DNA of 5,371 nucleotides, taken from an uncultured Spirochaetaceae bacterium (GTDB lineage: Bacteria; Spirochaetota; Spirochaetia; Treponematales; Treponemataceae). Under the pieces are notes generated by a model that was not told the origin of the DNA, searched no databases, and worked only from the letters and a program-made list of their open reading frames with translations. The translations under genes were made by a program, and so were the position numbers. Location of the stretch: positions 1 through 5,371 of the forward strand of contig CACYDQ010000249.1 in NCBI GenBank assembly GCA_902773215.1, written 5' to 3'. Positions 1-5,371 of the stretch are shown piece by piece. Position 1 is the first letter of the stretch. Every line of letters begins with the position of its first letter.

Positions 1-317
1 CAGATGATTCGCGCACGCGGTTCGCAGAATCTTTATTCGCTGCAGCAGGACATCCATGCAAGCGAGCGGCAGCTTGAGCGTCTTTTTCCAGTACGCTTTC
101 CCTTTCGCCAAAGAAACTGTCGTCCCTCGTCCGCTATCAGAGTCTCTGGCAGGACGTGTGCCGTAACGGGACTTTTGACGTTCAGGATGCAGTCTTTGCC
201 TACGGCTATTTTGACCAGGCACATCTTCTGAACGACTTCAAGAAGTTCCACGGCATGAGCCTGCGCGATGCGCGGCGAACCGCAGGACTGTCGGCTTTTT
301 ACAATACATGGGTGTGA
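1..317 (+). pseudogene. AraC-family transcriptional regulator, C-terminal end, frameshifted and partial at the left edge
   Basis: This is the DNA-binding end of an AraC/XylS-type activator. Two reading frames carry its two helix-turn-helix motifs. From base 1 the first frame gives SLQQDIHASERQLERLF, the usual first recognition helix. After the T run at 83-87 the family signature continues two frames over: LSPKKLSSLVRYQSLWQDV, then a second HTH with FAYGYFDQAHLLNDFKKFHG, ending NTWV and TGA at 315-317. One missing base restores a single frame: adding a T to the five-T run gives ERLF-SSTLS-LSPKKL, which keeps the normal spacing between ERLF and LSP. Neither frame alone encodes a working domain. 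The N-terminal effector part lies outside the window, so the signal it senses cannot be told. A homopolymer sequencing error is as likely as a true mutation. The family call is firm. Confidence 0.85.
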
Positions 318-325
318 ACCTACCG

Positions 326-331
326 TATAAT
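326..331 (+). promoter_or_regulatory. Possible -10 element (TATAAT) ahead of the DUF3795 gene
   Basis: A perfect TATAAT lies in the 45-base gap after the AraC stop, 32 bases before the DUF3795 start. No convincing -35 sits at 16-18 bases. The TTTACA at 298-303 is 22 bases away, which is too far. It may be a weak or activator-dependent promoter, or chance. The small downstream gene may instead be read from the AraC transcript. Confidence 0.35.
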
Positions 332-350
332 CTGCTACATCTGACTTTAT

Positions 351-357
351 GGAGAAG
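351..357 (+). promoter_or_regulatory. Ribosome binding site of the DUF3795 gene
   Basis: GGAGAAG, with its GGAG core 8 bases before the ATG at 363. It rules out the overlapping reading frames that begin at 308 and 424. Confidence 0.7.
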
Positions 358-362
358 AATCG

Positions 363-650
363 ATGGTTGGTTCAATAAGCGTATGCGGCACGGACTGCTC
401 GAAGTGCTATTGCAAGGATATGTGTGCGGGATGCAATGCCTGCAAGGGAATCGTCTTTCATACAGGCGGGAAGGAGTGCGCCATCTATAGCTGTTGTGTC
501 ACCCAGCATGGGTATACGAACTGCCTTGAGTGTGCGGACATTCCGTGCGCAATCTGGAAAAAGACCCGCGACCCGAAGTTCAGCGATGAGGAGTTTGAGG
601 CGAACATCAGGGGACGGATCGAGTTGCTGAAGAGCCTGTCTTCGGTTTGA
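363..650 (+). CDS. Cysteine-rich DUF3795 domain-containing protein (95 aa)
   Basis: A small soluble protein with 13 cysteines in its first 62 residues. They fall in the spaced pattern of the DUF3795 family: an N-terminal CGxxC followed by CxxC and CxxCxxC groups (residues 8-27), then C39, CC at 44-45, and a closing CxxCxxxxC around the LECADIPC stretch (54-62). The remaining 33 residues are charged, helical and free of cysteine. No signal peptide or membrane segment is visible, so it is probably cytoplasmic. Function is unknown; the clustered thiols suggest a zinc or iron-sulfur site, which is inference. The ATG at 363 is supported by GGAGAAG at 351-357 with normal spacing. The gene lies 45 bases after the AraC gene on the same strand and converges on the GNAT gene, with 29 bases between the two stops. 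No intrinsic terminator is visible in that gap. Confidence 0.78.
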   Translation: MVGSISVCGTDCSKCYCKDMCAGCNACKGIVFHTGGKECAIYSCCVTQHGYTNCLECADIPCAIWKKTRDPKFSDEEFEANIRGRIELLKSLSSV

Positions 651-679
651 TTGGATTCCGCGCCGTCAAAACTCTGCTC

Positions 680-1084
680 CTACGGCAGCAGGCAGAAGGT
701 CTGCGCGTCGATTTTCTCCATGCCGAGGTTCTTCCAGAAGATTTCCGCGTTTGTGTCCTTTGCGTCCAGGTAGATTTTCTTTGCGCCGGTGGAGAGGATG
801 AGCCGCTCTATCGCGCTGGTGCCGATGCCGACGTGGCGGTACTTCTTGTTGACTTCGAAGAGGTCTATCGTGAGGATGTCGTCGAACTGCTTGTAGATGC
901 ACACGGCCTTGAGGAGGTCGCTGGACGGCTTGTAGTCAAAGACCATGTAGGAGCTGTCCTTGAGCAGGAATGGGAACTCTCCTTTCTGCGTGTAGGCCTT
1001 GAGCAGGGGAAAGTTGTCCCAGCCTTCCAGGGCCATGTAGGACTCGAAGATGTCGCAGTCCAGAATCCGGTAGTTCAGGTTCAT
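680..1084 (-). CDS. GNAT-family N-acetyltransferase (134 aa)
   Basis: A single-domain GNAT enzyme, expected to move an acetyl group from acetyl-CoA to an amine; the acceptor cannot be told from sequence. Motif A is clear: a hydrophobic strand (ILTIDLFEV, about residues 70-78) followed by KKYRHVGIGTSAIERL, where R83-x-x-G86-x-G88 is the pyrophosphate-binding loop of acetyl-CoA. Motif B follows as KKIYLDAKDTNAEIFWKNLGME, with the family's Asn at 112 and the aromatic/LG turn. It ends in LLP and TAG. Length is normal for a minimal GNAT. The ATG at 1084 is preferred, giving MNLNYRILDCD with a modest GAG five bases upstream. An in-frame TTG at 1120 would add 12 residues but has no ribosome binding site. 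The start lies five bases after a 20-codon leader frame, so translation may be coupled. It is divergent from the chemoreceptor gene and convergent with DUF3795. Confidence 0.85.
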   Translation of the reverse strand: MNLNYRILDCDIFESYMALEGWDNFPLLKAYTQKGEFPFLLKDSSYMVFDYKPSSDLLKAVCIYKQFDDILTIDLFEVNKKYRHVGIGTSAIERLILSTGAKKIYLDAKDTNAEIFWKNLGMEKIDAQTFCLLP

Positions 1085-1089
1085 GCCGC

Positions 1090-1152
1090 TCAGTATACGT
1101 ACAAGAAGCCTTTCGTGCAAGGGCGGGACCAGCGGGCGGGTGGCCTAAACAT
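1090..1152 (-). CDS. Possible 20-codon leader ORF upstream of the GNAT gene
   Basis: On the minus strand an ATG at 1152 is preceded by a purine-rich AGAAGAGGAAAT stretch with good Shine-Dalgarno potential about nine bases away, better than the site in front of the GNAT gene itself. The frame reads MFRPPARWSRP, then CTKGFLYVY, and stops with TGA at 1090-1092, leaving five bases before the GNAT ATG. This layout fits a translated leader that hands ribosomes to the next gene. The peptide matches no family I recognise and is Pro/Arg rich. It may be chance; conservation in relatives would settle it. Confidence 0.35.
   Translation of the reverse strand: MFRPPARWSRPCTKGFLYVY
1121..1140 (+). other. 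G-quadruplex-type motif
   Basis: The + strand carries four runs of three G with loops of 1, 6 and 1 bases (GGGCGGGACCAGCGGGCGGG), built from two direct copies of GGGCGGG six bases apart. It lies inside the leader frame of the GNAT gene, on the strand that is template for that gene. A fold here could slow polymerase. Whether it folds is not shown by sequence alone. Confidence 0.4.
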
Positions 1153-1168
1153 GTGTTATTTCCTCTTC

Positions 1169-1198
1169 TTGACATTACAATACTTTATAAATTATAAT
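1169..1198 (+). promoter_or_regulatory. Consensus sigma-70-type promoter of the chemoreceptor gene
   Basis: A perfect TTGACA (1169-1174) and a perfect TATAAT (1193-1198) are separated by 18 bases in a very AT-rich island between otherwise GC-rich genes. Transcription would begin near 1205 and give a leader of about 80 bases before the chemoreceptor start. It is not of the flagellar sigma-28 kind often seen for motility genes. The same AT-rich island holds TATAAT on the opposite strand (1191-1196), but without a matching -35 for the GNAT gene. Confidence 0.75.
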
Positions 1199-1264
1199 AA
1201 TACTGTTATATTGCTGCTCTGGGGGCGCAAAAGCTTCCTGTCGGTGTATAAAACATGTCTTGCT

Positions 1265-1270
1265 AAGGAG
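1265..1270 (+). promoter_or_regulatory. Ribosome binding site of the chemoreceptor gene
   Basis: AAGGAG lies 14 bases before the ATG at 1285, which is long. An in-frame CTG at 1279 sits at the ideal 8 bases and an in-frame TTG at 1273 is too close. So either the ATG is used with loose spacing or translation begins at CTG two codons earlier. Confidence 0.55.
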
Positions 1271-1284
1271 CGTTGCATCTGAAT

Positions 1285-1338
1285 ATGGAAAAGGAAACCA
1301 CCAGGAAGATTGTTTTTCCTACAAAACTGTTTGGGTAG
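1285..1338 (+). pseudogene. N-terminal fragment of the chemoreceptor gene, closed by an in-frame amber codon
   Basis: From the ATG at 1285 the frame encodes MEKETTRKIVFPTKLFG and then meets TAG at 1336-1338. Directly after it the same frame goes on as [19 protein letters not shown], a convincing first membrane helix that joins without a gap to the rest of the receptor. No base is lost or gained, so a single substitution explains it; CAG (Gln) to TAG is the simplest. TAG is also the natural stop of the GNAT gene in this window, so there is no sign that TAG is generally read as an amino acid here. A sequencing error is possible. Confidence 0.7.
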
Positions 1339-1365
1339 TATCTGGCCATCTACTTTGTCCCCATC

Positions 1366-3150
1366 GTGGTCGGCTGGATTTCGTTCGTTTCCATGAAGGT
1401 CTTTACCCTGCAGGATACACTTTCTGGTTTTAGCTCTCCCGTCGCCATATTCGGCTTTGGTGCCGTCATTGCCTTCATTTTCGTCTGGTGGTTCACGCAG
1501 ACGAAGAAAATCCTGTCGTTTGACCTGACGAAGCCTGAGAACGTCGTCAGCTGCAACAAGGCCGCAAAGCGTTTTCAGAGCCTGACCCTGCTGACCGGCC
1601 TGCTGAATGCCTTTGTCTCTGCCCTGATTGTCAAGGGTGCGCTGACGGGCAAGCATGTGTATGTTGACGTGGCCCCCCTGTATACCGTCTGTTTCGGTGA
1701 CGTTTTCCTGATTGCCGCGGCATTCTACATCCTCTTCCTGCAGAACTTCGAGCGTTCCCTCAGTGCCCTGCCTTTCCGGGATGAGTTCAAGTCCATGTCC
1801 CTCATCGTCCGCACCCTCTTTGTCTCATGCTTCGGGGCTGCAGGCTTCCTGCTGGTGACGGTCAGTCCCGTCCTGGTGACCGCCCTTCGCGACGTTCCCG
1901 TCGTGACCCTGTTCTGGCGCTACATATTCCCGGAAGGCATCCTGGGAGCGGTGTTCATCGTGCTTTCCAGCGTCCTCCAGATGCGGGGCATGAGCGGCCG
2001 GGTCAGTGAGATCCGCGATTTTACGCGGCAGGTTGCGGTCAAGGACTACCGGGGAAGCGAGCTTGAGGTCGAGAGCCGCGATGAATTCGGCCTGCTGATC
2101 AACGACCTGAACACCTTCCGGAACGAGACGAAAAAGCTTCTGAACGATATCCGCAAGTCCGTCACGATTTCGATGGATACGGCCGGCAACGTCAGCTCCA
2201 GCATGACGGAGACCTCTGCCGCCGTCGAGCAGATCATGGCGAACATCAACAGCGTCAAGGACCGGGTCTCGAACCAGTCGGAGGGCATTGCGAAGAGCGA
2301 CCGGACGGTCCGGGATATGATTTCGAAGATACAGGAACTGGATGCGAACGTGAACCAGCAGGTTGAAGGGGTTTCCAATTCGTCGAGTGCCGTCGAGGAG
2401 ATGGTCGCGAACATCCGGTCTGTGACGCAGATTCTGGAAGGAAATACATCGACCGTGGAGGAACTGGGAGCGGAATCCGAGAAGGGCCGGGAACGGATCA
2501 GCGAGTCGGCAAACCTGGCGGCGATAGTCCTTGAGAAATCCGCAGGGCTCGTCGAAGCTTCTAGCATCGTGCAGAGCATTGCTGAGCAGACCAACCTGCT
2601 TGCCATGAATGCGGCGATTGAGGCCGCTCATGCCGGGGATGCAGGTAAGGGCTTCGCGGTCGTTGCGGATGAGATCCGCAAGCTTGCGGAACAGTCGAAC
2701 GTGCAGGGAAAGACGATCGGCAGCCAGCTGAGCGAGCTGCAGGAAATCATCCAGAACGTTTCGGAAAACACAAAGTCGGTGCAGAATCAGTTTGAGGTGA
2801 TTTTTGCCCTGACGAACAAGGTCCGCCAGCAGGAGACGGTCATCAAGAACGCGATGGAAGAACAGGATTCCGGCAGCGCGCAGGTCCTTCAGTCCATCAG
2901 CGGCATCAAGAATTCGACCGAAGCGGTCAGGAACAATACGGGGCTTTTGCTTTCGGAAGGAAAACAGATCGGGCAGGAGATGCAGCGGATTTCCGACGGA
3001 ACCGTTGAAATCACTGATGCGATGAATGAGATGGTCGCGGGATCCGGCCAGATTACCAAGGCCGTCGAGCTGTGCCAGAACCTGAGCAGTGAGAACCAGG
3101 GGAACCTGAACGACCTGCAGAAGGAAGTCAACCAGTTTACGGTTGAATAA
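1366..3150 (+). CDS. Methyl-accepting chemotaxis protein (body of the gene, cut from its true N-terminus by an amber codon)
   Basis: A membrane chemoreceptor that would control CheA/CheW and so the flagellar motor. The original gene runs from 1285 (621 codons); the intact frame used here opens at a GTG inside the first membrane helix. Numbered from 1285, about six membrane helices can be seen (near 19-40, 51-70, 100-117, 130-153, 173-198 and 208-232) with only short loops, so it is a multi-pass sensor and not the classical two-helix type with a large periplasmic domain. A HAMP-like linker follows (about 233-285), then a long coiled-coil signalling domain rich in Ser/Thr/Glu/Gln. The hairpin tip is unmistakable: [20 protein letters not shown], then [20 protein letters not shown] (about 432-471). 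The C-terminus ends FTVE without the NWETF-type CheR-docking tail. Reinitiation at GTG 1366 or ATG 1393 would lose most or all of helix 1 and upset topology. The ligand is unknown. Confidence 0.92.
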   Translation: MVGWISFVSMKVFTLQDTLSGFSSPVAIFGFGAVIAFIFVWWFTQTKKILSFDLTKPENVVSCNKAAKRFQSLTLLTGLLNAFVSALIVKGALTGKHVYVDVAPLYTVCFGDVFLIAAAFYILFLQNFERSLSALPFRDEFKSMSLIVRTLFVSCFGAAGFLLVTVSPVLVTALRDVPVVTLFWRYIFPEGILGAVFIVLSSVLQMRGMSGRVSEIRDFTRQVAVKDYRGSELEVESRDEFGLLINDLNTFRNETKKLLNDIRKSVTISMDTAGNVSSSMTETSAAVEQIMANINSVKDRVSNQSEGIAKSDRTVRDMISKIQELDANVNQQVEGVSNSSSAVEEMVANIRSVTQILEGNTSTVEELGAESEKGRERISESANLAAIVLEKSAGLVEASSIVQSIAEQTNLLAMNAAIEAAHAGDAGKGFAVVADEIRKLAEQSNVQGKTIGSQLSELQEIIQNVSENTKSVQNQFEVIFALTNKVRQQETVIKNAMEEQDSGSAQVLQSISGIKNSTEAVRNNTGLLLSEGKQIGQEMQRISDGTVEITDAMNEMVAGSGQITKAVELCQNLSSENQGNLNDLQKEVNQFTVE

Positions 3151-3173
3151 TCTGCTTTCCGGGTGTGGGGGCA

Positions 3174-3218
3174 AAGGCGGGGCTGCCGCAGGATGCTGGC
3201 ACCCCCGCCTTGTTTTTT
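3174..3218 (+). terminator. Intrinsic terminator after the chemoreceptor gene
   Basis: AAGGCGGGG (3174-3182) pairs with CCCCGCCTT (3203-3211). After one C-C mismatch the stem continues with TGCC/GGCA, closing on a ten-base loop. A run of six T follows at 3213-3218. It sits 23 bases after the receptor stop and just beyond the argG stop. On the minus strand the same stem is followed by only three T, so it may also slow argG transcripts but less efficiently. Confidence 0.85.
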
Positions 3219-3225
3219 ATAGTTC

Positions 3226-4488
<1,263 letters not shown>

Positions 4489-4494
4489 GTTGTA

Positions 4495-4499
4495 CCTCT
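4495..4499 (-). promoter_or_regulatory. Ribosome binding site of argG
   Basis: AGAGG on the minus strand, six bases before the ATG at 4488. It fixes the argG start over the upstream in-frame ATG at 4530, which has no such site. Confidence 0.65.
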
Positions 4500-4510
4500 G
4501 AAAATGAAAG

Positions 4511-4550
4511 TTTATGCAGATACAGTACATCTTTTTTCATATTTATGCAA
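4511..4550 (-). promoter_or_regulatory. argG upstream region with two TGCATAAA copies, possible promoter/operator
   Basis: Read on the minus strand, TGCATAAA occurs at 4542-4549 and again at 4511-4518, 31 bases apart (close to three helical turns), in an AT-rich pocket between GC-rich flanks. The outer copy, TTGCATAAATATGAA, partly resembles the ArgR box pattern TGAAT-wwww-ATTCA but matches poorly in its second half. Weak promoter hexamers also fall here: TTGCAT (4545-4550) and TACTGT (4522-4527), 17 bases apart. Repression of argG by an ArgR-like protein is a reasonable inference but is not shown. Confidence 0.35.
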
Positions 4551-4583
4551 GGTGTTTGCCCTGTCTTTCTTCGTCCCGCCCCC

Positions 4584-4612
4584 TTGACGGCGGTCCGGCG
4601 CGGGTATATGCT
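4584..4612 (+). promoter_or_regulatory. Possible promoter of the histidine kinase gene
   Basis: TTGACG (4584-4589) and TATGCT (4607-4612) are separated by 17 bases. Transcription would start near 4619, leaving only about 12 bases before the ATG at 4632, a very short leader without a Shine-Dalgarno site. If real, it favours the start at 4632 over the in-frame ATG at 4608, which would lie inside the -10 element. Confidence 0.4.
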
Positions 4613-4631
4613 TGGGGCAAAACGGCCCAGT

Positions 4632-5371
4632 ATGTCAGTCTCATTCTTTCATTCCGCGTCAACAAAGCTCTCCTTGCGCTTCATGCTGCTGCTTTCTGCG
4701 GCAGTCCTGTCCCTGTCGCTCGTGTTCACGGGCCTTTTGCGCAGCTTCGTCCGGCAGGAGCAGTCCGCCGACCTCATCAAGGCCGCCGAGGAAATCCGCG
4801 CCAACATGGAGAAGGGCTCGGACGGCTTCTTCATGCCGTACTACATCACCTACGCAGTCTGGGAGTGGGGGACGCTGGATGCCGTCCACACGAACGACCC
4901 CTTCCTGCCGCACCTGCCGCTGACAGACGGCAATGCGAAGCTCTACCTGCAGAAGGATTTCTTCATCGACGGCGACCTGAACATCCTCTATTACGCCACT
5001 GACTGCATCCTTTCTGACGGCAAGGGCTACCAGATAGAGACCGCGATGAACATGGACAGTGACACCAGTTCCCTCCTGCTCAAGGGCGTTCCGTCCACGC
5101 TCGCCCGCATCGTCATACCGGTCCTTATCCTCTCCTTTCTCGTTTCCCTCATCATCACGCGGAACACGATGCGGCCCGTCGTGCGCATGACCGAGCGGGC
5201 GCGTCGCATAGGCAGCGAGAACCTGGGCGAGACGCTGCCCGTCAGGCACAAGGCGCAGGCGATGGACGAGAACGACGCGCTCGCGGCGACCTTCAATGAC
5301 CTCTTTGCCCGGCTCAAGGCGGATTTTGACCGCGAGAAGGCCTTTACGAGCGACGTGTCGCACGAGCTCCG
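4632..5371 (+). CDS. Sensor histidine kinase, N-terminal 246 residues (runs off the right edge)
   Basis: Membrane-bound sensor of a two-component system. The visible part has a first membrane helix (about residues 17-38), an extracytoplasmic domain of some 120 residues with no family I recognise (aromatic-rich, with YYITYAVWEWGTLDAV), and a second helix (about 157-176). A HAMP linker follows (about 177-230: NTMRPVVRMTERARRIG, then AMDENDALAATFNDLFARL). The beginning of the HisKA dimerisation domain reads KAFTSDVSHEL, where H244 (codon at 5361-5363) is the phospho-accepting histidine. The ATPase domain and stop lie beyond the window. No response regulator precedes it, since argG runs away on the other strand; a partner could lie downstream. 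The start is uncertain: ATG 4632, or ATG 4608 in the same frame adding eight residues. Neither has a good ribosome binding site. The signal sensed cannot be told. Confidence 0.9.
   Translation, partial: MSVSFFHSASTKLSLRFMLLLSAAVLSLSLVFTGLLRSFVRQEQSADLIKAAEEIRANMEKGSDGFFMPYYITYAVWEWGTLDAVHTNDPFLPHLPLTDGNAKLYLQKDFFIDGDLNILYYATDCILSDGKGYQIETAMNMDSDTSSLLLKGVPSTLARIVIPVLILSFLVSLIITRNTMRPVVRMTERARRIGSENLGETLPVRHKAQAMDENDALAATFNDLFARLKADFDREKAFTSDVSHEL

Noticed and set aside
628..642. GAAGA-gcctg-TCTTC hairpin near the DUF3795 stop as a terminator
   Set aside because: The stem has only five pairs, lies inside the coding region and has no T run after it on either strand.
1255..1266. Three-codon ATG-TCT-TGC-TAA frame overlapping the chemoreceptor ribosome binding site
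   Set aside because: Too short to judge, with no ribosome binding site of its own; expected by chance.
647..1282. A 211-codon + strand frame across the GNAT gene
   Set aside because: Its first two thirds are the complement of the GNAT coding region and its end falls in AT-rich promoter DNA; it has no plausible product.
1336..1338. TAG in the chemoreceptor as pyrrolysine or general stop reassignment
   Set aside because: TAG ends the GNAT gene normally in this window, only one TAG interrupts the receptor, and it sits at a non-catalytic junction before a membrane helix; a point mutation or base error is simpler.
1825..3174. A 449-codon open frame antisense to the chemoreceptor
   Set aside because: Low-complexity Leu/Arg/Asp/His composition mirroring the receptor's coiled-coil codons, with no start signal or domain; a codon-bias shadow.
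4659..5363. A 234-codon minus-strand frame opposite the histidine kinase
   Set aside because: The + strand frame here has clear membrane helices, HAMP and H-box; the minus frame is charged low-complexity sequence without motifs.

Overview
The window reads as ordinary chromosomal sequence from a spirochaete, most likely a Treponema relative of fairly high GC. This assignment is inference. It rests on the chemoreceptor, which has a multi-helix membrane N-terminus, a Treponema-like signalling tip and tail, and no CheR-docking pentapeptide, and on the G/C-rich third codon positions. No mobile element, CRISPR array, rRNA or tRNA was seen, and no new multi-gene system is evident.

Layout from left to right. 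(1) 1-317 (+): 3' end of an AraC-family regulator, split by a frameshift in a T run. (2) 363-650 (+): a 95-residue cysteine-rich DUF3795-type protein. (3) 680-1084 (-): a GNAT acetyltransferase, convergent with DUF3795 and preceded by a 20-codon leader reading frame. (4) 1085-1284: divergent control region with a G-quadruplex-type motif on the + strand and a consensus -35/-10 promoter pointing right. (5) 1285-3150 (+): a methyl-accepting chemotaxis protein whose 18th codon is TAG, just before the first membrane helix. (6) 3174-3218: a strong intrinsic terminator. (7) 3226-4488 (-): complete argG, argininosuccinate synthase. (8) 4489-4631: divergent control region with a repeated TGCATAAA element and a plausible rightward promoter. 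(9) 4632-5371 (+): a two-membrane-helix sensor histidine kinase, open at the right edge just after its phospho-accepting histidine.

The genes do not form one pathway. They are single-gene transcription units in alternating orientation: transcriptional control (AraC), an unassigned metal-site candidate (DUF3795), small-molecule or protein acetylation (GNAT), chemotaxis (MCP), arginine synthesis (ArgG) and two-component sensing. The most notable point is that two of the six main genes carry disabling changes (a frameshift and a nonsense codon). This means either local gene decay or base errors in the assembly; reads over positions 80-105 and 1330-1340 would decide.
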